Part shown: positions 25,486-33,705 of the stretch, one piece after another | Numbering within the stretch: position 1 is the stretch's first letter | Layout of the letters: each line of letters starts with the position of its first letter | Assembly (NCBI RefSeq): GCF_016613535.2 | Contig: NZ_CP071518.1 | Coordinates: forward strand, 3,534,001 to 3,598,000 | Length of the DNA: 64,000 nt | DNA from: Lysobacter solisilvae | Lineage (GTDB): Bacteria > Pseudomonadota > Gammaproteobacteria > Xanthomonadales > Xanthomonadaceae | Reading direction: 5' to 3' | Position numbers and translations under genes: made by a program | The notes under the pieces: model-generated | What the model was told of the DNA's origin: nothing | Databases searched by the model: none | Seen by the model: only the letters and a program-made list of their open reading frames with translations

Positions 25486-25899
25486 ATGTTCAGCACCATC
25501 GAAATCCACCAGCAGCTCAGTGACCGCTACGCCGCGGACGAGCAGATCTCCCTCGAGTTGTTCGAGGGCGCGGAGCCGGCGATCAACCTGACCCTGCACG
25601 AGTTCGGCGACATGCAGGTACAGCTGGCCGCCTACGGCCACCAGATCCTCGTCTCCACCGTGCTGGCGCCGGCCGAGCGCGTCCGCGATGCCGCCGGGCT
25701 CAACGAGGCCTGCCTGCTGCTCAATCCGCTCAACCCGCTGTCCAACCTGGGCATCGTCGAGCGCGACGGCAAGCGGGAGTACGTGGTGTTCGGCGAGCTC
25801 TCGGCCGCCTCCGACATCGACGCCATCGACGAGGAGATCCGCACGCTCGCCGCCAACACCATCGATGCCGCCGAATCACTGCGGCATTTCTTCGCCTGA
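25486..25899 (+). CDS. yjfI: DUF2170 family protein (YjfI-like)
   Basis: A 137-aa cytosolic protein of unknown function. The segments FGDMQVQLAAYGHQILVS and CLLLNPLNPLSNLGI match the DUF2170/YjfI family as I recall it. The genomic context is decisive. It is followed in order by PspA-like, ion-channel, DUF2491, DUF350, DUF1190 and glutathionylspermidine-synthase-like genes, an arrangement like the E. coli yjfIJKLMC cluster. It is the first gene of the operon, ten bases before the next. Confidence 0.8.
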   Translation: MFSTIEIHQQLSDRYAADEQISLELFEGAEPAINLTLHEFGDMQVQLAAYGHQILVSTVLAPAERVRDAAGLNEACLLLNPLNPLSNLGIVERDGKREYVVFGELSAASDIDAIDEEIRTLAANTIDAAESLRHFFA

Positions 25900-25908
25900 G
25901 GCCTGTCC

Positions 25909-26658
25909 ATGAGCATCATCAACAAGCTGTTCACCCTGTTCCGCGGCACCGCCCACGAGGCGGGCCAGGCGGTCGTCGACAACAACGCCATCAAGATCCT
26001 GGACCAGGAAATGCGCGACGCCGGCACGCAGCTGGCGCGCTCGCGCGATGAGCTGACCAAGCTGATGGCGCAGAGCAAGCTGTCGCAGGGCAAGCTCGAC
26101 GCGCGCGCCGCCAAGATGGCCGAATTCGGCCGCTACATCGAGGGTGCGCTCGGCAAGGGTGACCAGGCGCTGGCGCTGGAAGTGGCCGGCAAGCTGGCCC
26201 CGCTGGAAACCGAGCAGAAGGCCGAAGCGGCCTCCAAGCAGGCCCTGGACCGCTCGATCGCAACGCTGAAGGACACGATCAAGAAGACCGAGCTCCGCCT
26301 CAACGGCATGCGTACCCAGATCGACCAGGTCAAGGCGACCGAAGCCGTGCAGCGCGCGCAGGCCGCGATCGCCCAGCGCCACGCCGGCACCAACAGCCAG
26401 ATGACCTCGGCCCTGGACTCGCTCGCCCGCATCCAGGAGCGCCAGGCCGAGAAGGCCGCCCGCATCGAAGCGGCCGAGGAACTGGAAGCCGACGCCGGCG
26501 ATGGCGACCTCAACAAGCGCCTGGCCGCCGCGGGCCTGCTGACCGACAGCAGCGACGCCCATGCCGTCCTGGCGCGCTTCTCGCAGCCCAAACAGCTGAC
26601 CCACGAGAACACCACCACGGTGCACGCCCTGCCGGCGCCGGACCACACGTCCAGGTAA
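25909..26658 (+). CDS. yjfJ: PspA/IM30 family protein (YjfJ-like)
   Basis: A 249-aa membrane-associated coiled-coil protein of the ESCRT-III-like PspA family, which coats damaged inner membrane. It starts MSIINKLFTLFRGTAHEAG, with an amphipathic N-terminal helix, followed by the characteristic NNAIKILDQEMRDA segment. Long helical hairpins follow (KAEAASKQALDRSIATLKDT). It sits between the DUF2170 gene and a potassium channel gene, as in related yjf-type stress operons. Confidence 0.9.
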   Translation: MSIINKLFTLFRGTAHEAGQAVVDNNAIKILDQEMRDAGTQLARSRDELTKLMAQSKLSQGKLDARAAKMAEFGRYIEGALGKGDQALALEVAGKLAPLETEQKAEAASKQALDRSIATLKDTIKKTELRLNGMRTQIDQVKATEAVQRAQAAIAQRHAGTNSQMTSALDSLARIQERQAEKAARIEAAEELEADAGDGDLNKRLAAAGLLTDSSDAHAVLARFSQPKQLTHENTTTVHALPAPDHTSR

Positions 26659-26683
26659 GCCGGCCAGTACCAGGGGAAGTTCC

Positions 26684-27736
26684 GTGATCGTGATCGGCCG
26701 ACTCGTCCGCTCATTGCGCCGCCACATGCGGCGCGTGAGCTGGACCGCCGTGTTCCTCGCCTACCTGGCGCACCTGCTGCTGACCTGGGCGCTGCTGGCG
26801 CTGGCCGGGGAATCGAAGCTGGTCGCGCCCGATGCGTTTCCCTACTACTACATGACCACGGCGACCACGATCGGTTACGGCGACCTGTCGCCGTCGACGA
26901 CCGCGGGCCGCTACATCGTGGCCTTCCTGCTGATGCCGGGCGCGGTGGCATTGTTCGCCGCGATCCTGACCAAGACCAGCGCCTCCCTTCTTCTGTTCTG
27001 GAAACGCCACCTCATGGGAAAGATGAGCTACGACATGCAAGGGCACACCGTGCTCGTGGGCTGGCGCGGCGCGGAGTCCGTGCGCCTGGTGCAGCTGCTG
27101 CTGTCGGACACGGCGACCGACGATGAAGGCATCGTGCTGGTCGCGGAGGGGCTGAGCGAGAACCCGCTGCCCGACCAGATCCGCTACATCGCCGTCCCCT
27201 CGTATGCCGACGGCGCGGGCTACCAGCGCGCTTCGCTGCCGCAGGCCGGGCGCGTGATCGTGCATACCGCCAGCGACGACCAGACCCTGGTCGCCGTGCT
27301 GGCGATCAAGGCGCTCAAGCCGACCTGCCATGTCGTGGCGCACTTCGATTCGACCTCGGCGCTGAACCTGGTGCAGGCGCATCATCCGGACGTGGAATGC
27401 ACCCGCCCGCTGACGGTGGAGATCATCGCCCGCGCGGCGCAGGACCCGGGCTCTTCGCTGGTGACGCTGGACGTGCTGTCGGCGTCCGACGCGGGCACCA
27501 CGCAGTTCAGCATCGAGGTGCCCGCGGGCGTCCAGGGTTCGATCGGCGAACTGGCGACGGCGTTCCGCAACGAGGGCGCCATCCTGCTCGGCTACCGCGC
27601 CTCCGGCAGGGTGCCCCCGCAGATCAATCCGCCCGCCGACACCCGCATCGGCCCCGGCGCGACGCTCTACTACCTGCGCGACTGCCGGCTCGAGCGGAAC
27701 CGCATCTTCGCCGCAGCCCAACGGGTGCCGGCATGA
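26684..27736 (+). CDS. Potassium channel with TrkA-N (RCK-like) domain
   Basis: A two-helix ion channel of 350 aa. TM1 is FLAYLAHLLLTWALLAL. The pore carries the K+ selectivity filter TTATTIGYGDLSP. TM2 is YIVAFLLMPGAVALFAAIL. A C-terminal nucleotide-binding TrkA-N domain follows (HTVLVGWRGAESVRLVQLLL). A GTG start at 26684 is supported by CAGGGGAAG upstream. Its stop overlaps the start of the DUF2491 gene. In the operon it may couple membrane stress to K+ flux. The channel call is firm; the physiological role is inferred. Confidence 0.9.
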   Translation: MIVIGRLVRSLRRHMRRVSWTAVFLAYLAHLLLTWALLALAGESKLVAPDAFPYYYMTTATTIGYGDLSPSTTAGRYIVAFLLMPGAVALFAAILTKTSASLLLFWKRHLMGKMSYDMQGHTVLVGWRGAESVRLVQLLLSDTATDDEGIVLVAEGLSENPLPDQIRYIAVPSYADGAGYQRASLPQAGRVIVHTASDDQTLVAVLAIKALKPTCHVVAHFDSTSALNLVQAHHPDVECTRPLTVEIIARAAQDPGSSLVTLDVLSASDAGTTQFSIEVPAGVQGSIGELATAFRNEGAILLGYRASGRVPPQINPPADTRIGPGATLYYLRDCRLERNRIFAAAQRVPA

Positions 27737-28410
27737 GCCTGTTCGACCGGCTGCTGGGCCGCAAGCCCGCGGCGCCGGCGATGCCCGCGTCCTTCGAACG
27801 TGGTGCGATCGGGCACGAACTCCCGCTCGGCCTGCGCATCGGCGGCCGCGTCAGCTTCGACCGCACCATGTACCGCGTCGCCCCGGACGCGATGACCGCC
27901 GAACTGCCGGACGGATTCCAGGGCATCCCCTGCTACGGGTACATCAATCTCGGCGACGGCTACGCCCTGCATCGCTTCTACCTCGACGACGACGCCTTCC
28001 TGCAGGTGTCCACCTGCGCGGGCGAAGTGGAGGCGGTGAAGGCCTTCGTCTTCCATGAGACGGTCAACCCGCCCAGCAAGCAGGCCTTCCAGCAGTTCGT
28101 GCTGGAGCACGCCCACCTGGGCGCGCCGCAGATCCAGTACGCCGGCCGCCAGTGGTTCCGCAGCACCCAGTCGACCGATGAAGCCGGGCGGATCCCCGCG
28201 ATCTGCTACGACGAGGTGCTCTACCGGCACACGCCGCCGCGGCGCGACGACGACCTGACGCACTACGCGATGCTCTATCGCCGCGACGTGCCCGAACTGG
28301 AGCGCGAGGAGTTCCTGCTGGTCACCGCCGAGGACTCCGGCCCCAACGAGTTCTGCATCACCTATGCGGTCGGCGTCGACCTGGGCCAGGCGGACTTCGA
28401 CGTCACCTGA
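27733..28410 (+). CDS. yjfK: DUF2491 family protein (YjfK-like)
   Basis: A 225-aa soluble protein starting MSLFDRLLGRKPAAPAMPAS. The segments INLGDGYALHRFYLDDDAFL and FVFHETVNPPSKQAFQQFV fit the DUF2491 family. Function is unknown. It overlaps the channel gene by four bases, so it is translationally coupled. Family assignment rests on remembered conserved segments plus synteny. Confidence 0.8.
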   Translation: MSLFDRLLGRKPAAPAMPASFERGAIGHELPLGLRIGGRVSFDRTMYRVAPDAMTAELPDGFQGIPCYGYINLGDGYALHRFYLDDDAFLQVSTCAGEVEAVKAFVFHETVNPPSKQAFQQFVLEHAHLGAPQIQYAGRQWFRSTQSTDEAGRIPAICYDEVLYRHTPPRRDDDLTHYAMLYRRDVPELEREEFLLVTAEDSGPNEFCITYAVGVDLGQADFDVT

Positions 28411-28495
28411 TCCAAACCGCTTCAACAGTTCAGTCGCGGTCGCCACCGCGCCATCTCACCCCACCCATCCTTCAATCCACCCTCAAGGGACATCC

Positions 28496-28903
28496 ATGCA
28501 AGCCGCAATCTCCGCGCAGTCGTTCCTGGCCTTCCTGGCCTACTTTGGCCTGGGACTGGCTGTTCTGATCGCCGCCATCGCGATCGTCACGCTGATCACC
28601 CCCCATCGCGACATCACCCTGATCCGCGAGGGCAACGTGGCCGCCGCCACTGCCTTCGCCGGCTCGCTGATCGGCGTGGCGCTGCCCCTGCACGCGGCGA
28701 TCAGCCACTCGGTCAGCCTGGTGGATGCGCTGATCTGGGGCGTGGTCGCCGCCGTCATCCAGGTCATCGCCTACCTGATCGCGCGCGCCATCTCCGGCCG
28801 CATTTCCAGCCAGATCACCGAGGGCGTGAGCGCCGCGGGCGTGTTCTCCGCCGGCGTGGCCATCGCCGTGGGCCTGGTCAACGCCGCCGCCATGACGCCC
28901 TGA
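28496..28903 (+). CDS. yjfL: DUF350 family membrane protein (YjfL-like)
   Basis: A 135-aa protein with four hydrophobic segments in two repeated halves: FLAYFGLGLAVLIAAIAIV; AATAFAGSLIGVALPLHAAI; ALIWGVVAAVIQVIAYLIA; GVFSAGVAIAVGLVNAAAM. The charged IREGNVAAATAFAG and ITEGVSAAGVFSAG motifs at the start of helices 2 and 4 are the DUF350 repeat signature. ATG 28496 follows an AAGGGA ribosome binding site. Transport function has been suggested for the family but is not established. Confidence 0.88.
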   Translation: MQAAISAQSFLAFLAYFGLGLAVLIAAIAIVTLITPHRDITLIREGNVAAATAFAGSLIGVALPLHAAISHSVSLVDALIWGVVAAVIQVIAYLIARAISGRISSQITEGVSAAGVFSAGVAIAVGLVNAAAMTP

Positions 28904-28917
28904 GGCCCCGTACGAAC

Positions 28918-29532
28918 ATGAAGCGATCAAGTAATCTCCGCCTCACGCTGATGGCGGTCGCGATTCCGGCGGCCCTGGCCGGCTGCGAATCGGCCCCGAC
29001 CGGCCAAGTCCTGGCCGACGCGCACGACTGCGACCTGCAGACCGAAGTGGCCCCGCTCGAATGCCGGGCCGAGTACGACAGGGCCCGGCTCGAGCATGAG
29101 CGCATCGCCCCGCGCTTCGAGAGCTCGTCCCAGTGCAACGAGCAGTTCGGCCAGTGCACCGAAATCACCAACGAACTCGGCCAGCCCAACTGGATCCCGC
29201 CGATGACGGGCTTCCTGCTGGGCTATGTCGCCAGCGACCTGGTGAACTCGCGTCGCGAAGACTGCCGCCGCAACCCGGATCAGTCCGACTGCCGTACCGG
29301 CGGTGGTGGCTACTACCGGATCGGGGGCAGCTCGCCGCTGTATCGCGATTACCGCTCCGGCGACTACCTCAAGCCGAACGGGGACGTCGCTTCCGACCGC
29401 CTGGGCAAGGTGACCGGCAAGGCCGGCAATACCGCGCCACCGGCGCGCGCCATCACCATCTCGCGCTCCGGCTTCGGCTCCTCCTCGGCCGCGCGCAGTT
29501 CCTTCGGCGGCGGCGGCCGCTTCGGCGGCTGA
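28918..29532 (+). CDS. yjfM: DUF1190 family lipoprotein (YjfM-like)
   Basis: A 204-aa secreted protein with a lipoprotein-type signal (LMAVAIPAALAGCES). The mature part contains six or more cysteines (DCDLQTEVAPLECRAEYDRA; SSQCNEQFGQC; EDCRRNPDQSDC). A glycine/serine-rich C-terminal tail ends SFGGGGRFGG. Cysteine pattern and position identify the DUF1190/YgiB-YjfM family. It is probably attached to a membrane in the envelope. It lies 14 bases after the DUF350 gene. Confidence 0.85.
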   Translation: MKRSSNLRLTLMAVAIPAALAGCESAPTGQVLADAHDCDLQTEVAPLECRAEYDRARLEHERIAPRFESSSQCNEQFGQCTEITNELGQPNWIPPMTGFLLGYVASDLVNSRREDCRRNPDQSDCRTGGGGYYRIGGSSPLYRDYRSGDYLKPNGDVASDRLGKVTGKAGNTAPPARAITISRSGFGSSSAARSSFGGGGRFGG

Positions 29533-29597
29533 GCCTGCGGGCCCCGCCGCCACGGCGGCGGGTTCTGCATCCGCACCGCAACTTCATCGAGTACACC

Positions 29598-30764
29598 GTG
29601 CAACGCATCCGCATCGCGCCGCGCCCCGACTGGAAACAACAGGCCGAACGCCTGGGCTTCCATTTCCACACCATCGACGGCGAGGCCTACTGGGACGAGT
29701 CGGCCTACTACGCCTTCACCCTGCGCCAGATCGAGGAGGACATCGAGCCGGCCACGCAGGAAATCCACGACATGGCGATGGGCCTGGTCAACGACATCGT
29801 CGGTTCGGAAGAGCTGCTGTCGCGCCTGAACATCCCGGCCACGCACTGGGACTGGATCCGCGACTCCTGGCGCACGCGCGAGCCGCATCTTTACGGCCGC
29901 ATGGACCTGGCCTACGACGGCCGCGGCCCGGCCAAGCTCTACGAACTCAACTACGACACGCCCACGTCGCTCTACGAGTCAGCCTATTTCCAGTGGGTCT
30001 GGCTGGAGCAGCAGATGGCGGCCGGCCAGCTGCCGGCGACCGCTGACCAGTACAACATCATCCAGGAACACCTCCTGGAAGCGCTGGCCACGCTGGCGCG
30101 CGGGGGCCTGATCCACAAGCGCATGCATTTCGCCGCCGTCCGCGACAGCGTCGAGGACCGCGCCACGGTGACCTACCTGCGCGACTGCGCCCACCAGGTC
30201 GGCATCGAGACCCGCGAACTGGCGATCGAGGACATCGGCCTGAGCCAGGACGGATGGTTCACCGACGTCGACGACACCGTGATCCGCACGATCTTCAAGC
30301 TCTACCCGCTCGAGTTCATGATGGTCGAGGAATTCGGCGCCGCGCTGACCACCGGCAAGCTGCAGCTTATCGAACCGGCATGGAAGTCGGTGCTCAGCAA
30401 CAAGGGCGTCCTGCCATTGCTGTGGGAACGCCACGCGAACCATCCCAATCTGCTGCCGGCGATGTTCGCGTCGAGCGCTGATGCCACACCGGCAGGCTGG
30501 GTGCGCAAGCCGCTGCACTCGCGCGAGGGCGCCAACATCGAGATCGTCACCGCGCAAGGCCAGGCGATCCGGTCAGACGGCCCGTACGACGACGGTCCGG
30601 CGATCCTGCAGGCGTTCCATCCCCTGCCGGAGTACGAAGGCAACCATCCCCTGGTCGGCAGCTGGGTGATCGCCGACCAGCCGGCCGGCATCGGCATGCG
30701 CGAGGACGCGCATCTGATTACGCAGAATACGTCGCGGTTTTTGCCGCACGCGATTATTGGGTAA
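29598..30764 (+). CDS. yjfC: Glutathionylspermidine synthase-like ATP-grasp protein (YjfC-like)
   Basis: A 388-aa protein of the glutathionylspermidine synthase preATP-grasp family. Conserved segments are YWDESAYYAFTL, YELNYDTPTSLYE, GVLPLLWERHANHPNLLPA and KPLHSREGANIEI. The GTG start at 29598 (VQRIRIAPRPDWKQQAERLG) is the first good start in frame. It is the last gene of the yjf-type operon. The E. coli homologues YjfC/YgiC lack the amidase domain of true Gss, and their substrates are not settled. Function is therefore given only as an ATP-grasp ligase. Confidence 0.9.
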   Translation: MQRIRIAPRPDWKQQAERLGFHFHTIDGEAYWDESAYYAFTLRQIEEDIEPATQEIHDMAMGLVNDIVGSEELLSRLNIPATHWDWIRDSWRTREPHLYGRMDLAYDGRGPAKLYELNYDTPTSLYESAYFQWVWLEQQMAAGQLPATADQYNIIQEHLLEALATLARGGLIHKRMHFAAVRDSVEDRATVTYLRDCAHQVGIETRELAIEDIGLSQDGWFTDVDDTVIRTIFKLYPLEFMMVEEFGAALTTGKLQLIEPAWKSVLSNKGVLPLLWERHANHPNLLPAMFASSADATPAGWVRKPLHSREGANIEIVTAQGQAIRSDGPYDDGPAILQAFHPLPEYEGNHPLVGSWVIADQPAGIGMREDAHLITQNTSRFLPHAIIG

Positions 30765-30797
30765 TTGGGCGATCCGGAGTGCCCGTCCCGTGAGGGC

Positions 30798-30878
30798 GCG
30801 AGATCCACTTCCGGAACCTGATACATCGAGGATCGGACTAGACGTGGGTCGACAGCCCCATGGCCAACTTCCGGCACC
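30798..30878 (+). other. Two degenerate tRNA-Leu 3'-end-like sequences (candidate old att remnants)
   Basis: GAGATCCACTTCCGGAACC (30800-30818) and ACTTCCGGCACC (30867-30878) resemble the tRNA-Leu 3' end. The latter matches 12 bases of the tRNA exactly. They lie just after the yjf-type operon and before a terminator hairpin, as expected for an old attR left by an earlier insertion at the same tRNA. Weak but position-specific evidence. Confidence 0.35.
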
Positions 30879-30881
30879 TAT

Positions 30882-30917
30882 AAAAAATGAAGGGCTCGCG
30901 AGCAATCGCGGGCCCTT
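30882..30917 (-). terminator. Terminator hairpin of the minus-strand lipoprotein gene
   Basis: AAGGGCTCGCG (30890-30900) pairs with CGCGGGCCCTT (30907-30917). Read on the minus strand the stem is followed by CATTTTTT, a good rho-independent terminator for the gene ending at 30962. It may also stop the plus-strand operon. Confidence 0.75.
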
Positions 30918-30961
30918 GCTTATGGGCGACCCGAATCCGATTTGAGTGCGAACTGTCGGGC

Positions 30962-31312
30962 CTATAGCCCGAGCACCACCCGGATGTATTCGCCTTCCGC
31001 CGAGAACACGTAAGTTTCAAAGCCACCTTCAAGGGGCGTGCAAGCAGGTGGGTCGCCCGCAACCAATGCCCTGGAGGCGATCACCTCGATCTGATCGTTT
31101 GCCCCATGGCGCAACTGCAAGTTGCACTCGACGTCGGTTGGTCGACAGGTAGCCGCGACGCGGCGCTCCACAAACTTGACCGCCTTGATCTCGCCGGCGC
31201 TTGTCGGGTTTACCGGTGGGTTGTCGCTGAAGCACAGCTGCGGCTTGCTGGACCACGAGGCGCAGCCAGACGTCGCGATGACCATGCCTGCAATGGCGAG
31301 GCATTTGATCAT
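30962..31312 (-). CDS. Small lipoprotein, function unknown
   Basis: A 116-aa product with a lipoprotein signal (MIKCLAIAGMVIATSGCASW; Cys in TSGC). The mature domain is beta-rich (AGEIKAVKFVERRVAATCRP; GGFETYVFSAEGEYIRVVLG). No family is recognised. ATG 31312 starts directly at the signal peptide; 31345 is an alternative that adds 11 residues. The frame stays open much further upstream, but that part is minisatellite DNA and not credible as protein. Confidence 0.65.
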   Translation of the reverse strand: MIKCLAIAGMVIATSGCASWSSKPQLCFSDNPPVNPTSAGEIKAVKFVERRVAATCRPTDVECNLQLRHGANDQIEVIASRALVAGDPPACTPLEGGFETYVFSAEGEYIRVVLGL

Positions 31313-31450
31313 CTTTGAGACACCGTCTTCTCGAGCATTCGTCATCGTAACTGCTGGCGGCTCAGGACTTCTGGCGTTGCCGGTCCCCACTCTGCGGCAG
31401 CCTATCCAACCGCTCCTGCTGCCCGGCGGGATCTTCCCGCAGGCCGCCTT

Positions 31451-31882
31451 GCCTGCCCGAATACCTGGTTCGCCTTCGCGAAGCCGAAAATGGTCTTCCC
31501 GAATCCAATTCCGGTCTTCCCGAATCCTTTTTCGGTCTTCCCGAATCCAATTTCGGTCTTCCCGAATCCGTTTTCGGTCTTCCCGAAGCCTGCAGAGGAC
31601 TCGCGAAGACCAAATCAGTATTCGGGAAGGCAAATTTTGTATTCCGGAAGACGAAATCCGGATTCGCGAATCCAATTCCGGTCTTCCGGAATCCCTGGCG
31701 GCTTGCGGGAGTCCTCCACAGGCTTCCGGAGTGCTCCCAGCTCTTCCGGAGTCCTCGACAGCCTTCCGGAGTCCTCGACAGCCTTCCGGAGTCCTCCCCA
31801 GCCTTCCGGAGTCCTCCACAGCCTTCCGGAGTCCTCCCAGCCCTTCCGGAATCCTCCGCAGCCTTCCGGCAATGTCTCCCGC
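31451..31882. repeat. Minisatellite: 21-bp units changing to 20-bp units
   Basis: A (G)TCTTCCCGAATCC-type motif recurs every 21 bp (for example 31493, 31514, 31535, 31556, 31577) and degenerate copies keep the 21-bp phase to about 31682. From 31683 CTTCCGGA recurs every 20 bp (31723, 31743, 31763, 31783, 31803, 31823, 31843, 31863). There are about eleven 21-bp and ten 20-bp units, with TTC-N2-3-GAA-like symmetric cores. Several frames are open through it on both strands because of the repeat, but composition argues against coding. It fills the gap between the two minus-strand genes. Confidence 0.88.
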
Positions 31883-31983
31883 CCGTCCGGGGGCCCTCGC
31901 CCGTCGGCACTGGCACCCCCCAGAACAAAACAGGCCACCCGAAGGTGGCCTGCCCGATCACATCCAGTGGTAACGCCGCGCGG

Positions 31984-32448
31984 TCAGCTCTGCGGGTCTT
32001 CCTCCACCCGGCGCGACTTGCTCCAGCGTGCGGCCAGTTCCTTGCGCAGGCCTTCCAGCCCGTGGGCGGCGCTGGCGATCTTGATGTGGTTGTAGCCTTC
32101 CAGCGCCGCTTCCATCGCGTCGCTGCCCAACGCGCCGACGGTGTCGTCCAGGCGGGTCATCAGGCGCCGCATCTGCTCGAACACGGGGCGCAGCTTGTCG
32201 TGCGCGTCCATGTCCTGCTTGGCCGCCGCCAGGTCCAGGCTGGCCGGCACGATCTGCGGGTTCTGTTCCAGTCCGCGCAGGGCCAGCCGCACGAACACTT
32301 CCGACTTCGGACCCATGTGGCTGAGCGAGCGGCGGTCGGCCGGGTCCAGCGAGATCAGGCCCGGCAGGGCCGCCTCGATCTGCGCCAGGCCGGCCAGGGC
32401 CTGCGCCACCTGCGCCTCGGATACCGTCAGGGAAACCAGGTTCTGCAT
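31984..32448 (-). CDS. Conserved-looking hypothetical protein (154 aa)
   Basis: A soluble, mostly helical protein starting MQNLVSLTVSEAQVAQALAG and ending RWSKSRRVEEDPQS. Characteristic segments are LPGLISLDPADRRSLSHMGP and LRPVFEQMRRLMTRLDDTVG. I recall similar proteins of unknown function in many bacteria but cannot name the family. ATG 32448 was chosen because residues upstream in the frame have low-complexity intergenic character. Confidence 0.7.
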   Translation of the reverse strand: MQNLVSLTVSEAQVAQALAGLAQIEAALPGLISLDPADRRSLSHMGPKSEVFVRLALRGLEQNPQIVPASLDLAAAKQDMDAHDKLRPVFEQMRRLMTRLDDTVGALGSDAMEAALEGYNHIKIASAAHGLEGLRKELAARWSKSRRVEEDPQS

Positions 32449-32689
32449 GACTTTCAAACTCCATTTGAATGCATGGATCGGTCCAGGCGTCCGCCTGGCC
32501 GCGCCCCGGGTGTCGGGGCGGCAAGGAGTTTGGCATCTGCAAAGCGCGTGGGATCGCCCGGATACAAAGCGGTACACGCTGGGACAATTCGATACAAATG
32601 GCCAGGGGGTGCGGCTGGCCGCTGGGGGGGTCGGATCCAGCTAGCGTCATTGCTGGACGATGCGCGCGCCGATCGATCAGGTGCGCGGC

Positions 32690-32746
32690 GATCGGCGGCC
32701 CCCATCCCAACCTTCCCCCGCAAAGCGGGGGAAGGGGCTGATCCAC
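32690..32746. repeat. Dispersed palindromic element (CTTCCCCCGC...GCGGGGGAAG family)
   Basis: CCCATCCCAACCTTCCCCCG is followed by a palindromic partner GCGGGGGAAGGGGCTGATC. The same sequence recurs at 57471-57531 (inverted) and three times at 59297-59541. It lies inside a 557-bp gene-free region (32449-33005) in which I see nothing else that can be supported. Confidence 0.85.
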
Positions 32747-33005
32747 GGCGTTCCTGAGTCGGTCCGCCAGACCAAATAGAGAAGGCCCAGTTTCGATGAG
32801 GTTTGACCCTCACGCGACTGAGCCTTCCGTGCCGGAGCGGTTGCAACTGGTTTTTCAACTCCAGTTACTTGTTCTCCGACGCCTGCGAGAGTACGCGATG
32901 GTGCGTTAGCGCAAAGTCAAGGCGACTGGAGAAATTCCGCAAGCCGCGCGCTGCAAGTGGCTGTGCGGTGGTGCCCGGTCGCACACCGTTCACCGGCGCC
33001 TGCAT

Positions 33006-33470
33006 TCAGCCGCGCCGTCCGTCCGCCGGACGGCTCCACGGCCACCACCCCGAGCCCGTCATCGCGTAGCGGTCGGCCGCGCGCTCGAAGCGGTTGCGCA
33101 CGCTCACGCCGCCACTGAGCAGGTACAGCGGCAGGAACAGCACGCCCAGCGCCATGTACTGGTAGACGTGCGCGCGTTCATGGTCGGCCAGCAGAATCGG
33201 ATCGTCGACGCAGTGGCCGGCGCGATGGGCGTAGGTGACGCAATGCTGGTCGAGCGAGTCGCCGGTATGCAGGATCACGTTGCCCAGCGTCAGCGCGCCG
33301 CCGGGGCCCCAGGGCCAGCGATGGAAGACCAGGGCCAGGTCCTGCGGACGCCAGTGGCAATGTGCGCCGAAGCACATACCCACGCCGCCGGCGATCAGGC
33401 CCAGCAGGGTGTTGGGCGACGCCCACAGGATGCCCAGCGCGTTGATCAACGGGCGCGGATTGGAATTCAA
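33006..33470 (-). CDS. Hypothetical membrane-associated protein with HExxH motif
   Basis: A 154-aa protein with hydrophobic stretches (ALGILWASPNTLLGLIAGGV; MALGVLFLPLYLLSGGV). The motif ADHERAHVYQY (HERAH, an HExxH zinc motif) is followed by FERAAD, which could supply a third ligand. It is therefore a possible small metalloprotease-like protein, not assigned to a named family. The start appears to be TTG at 33470, overlapping the stop of the PspC-like gene, with a GAGGGG just upstream. It is the last gene in that direction. Confidence 0.6.
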   Translation of the reverse strand: MNSNPRPLINALGILWASPNTLLGLIAGGVGMCFGAHCHWRPQDLALVFHRWPWGPGGALTLGNVILHTGDSLDQHCVTYAHRAGHCVDDPILLADHERAHVYQYMALGVLFLPLYLLSGGVSVRNRFERAADRYAMTGSGWWPWSRPADGRRG

Positions 33471-33670
33471 AACCCCTCGTCGGGCATCAGCAGCCAGAGG
33501 ATCAGGTAGACCACGATGCCGGGGAAGGCGACCGACGCGATCGACAGGAGCACGAACGCGATGCGCACCAGGGTGGAATTCCAGCCGAAGCGGCGGGCGA
33601 TGCCGCCCATGACGCCGGCCAGCAGGCGATCGTCGCGGGAACGGGACAGGGAACGGGTCATGTAGGTCAT
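33467..33670 (-). CDS. PspC domain protein
   Basis: A 67-aa protein (64 aa if the second Met at 33661 is used). It has the PspC signature RDDRLLAGVMGGIARRFGWN followed by STLVRIAFVLLSI and a second hydrophobic segment (VAFPGIVVYLILWLLMPDE). PspC proteins are inner-membrane sensors or toxins' partners in phage-shock responses. Stand-alone short PspC proteins are common and not necessarily tied to PspA. It overlaps the downstream HExxH gene. Confidence 0.88.
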   Translation of the reverse strand: MTYMTRSLSRSRDDRLLAGVMGGIARRFGWNSTLVRIAFVLLSIASVAFPGIVVYLILWLLMPDEGF

Positions 33671-33705
33671 ACGCCCAAGGTGCCGCGCGGCCAGTCTAGC
33701 CCGCG

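Noticed and set aside
31472..31690. Heat-shock-element-like TTCnnGAA arrays as a regulatory region
   Set aside because: Such elements are eukaryotic. The similarity is a by-product of the symmetric minisatellite core.
31451..31960. Long repeat-encoded proteins (REDRKRI-type or PEGCGGLRKAVEDSG-type) on either strand
   Set aside because: Several frames stay open only because of the DNA repeat period. There is no ribosome binding site or family similarity.
32803..33069. An 88-residue plus-strand open frame in the 32.4-33.0 kb gap
   Set aside because: No ribosome binding site or recognisable motif, and it runs antisense into the HExxH gene.
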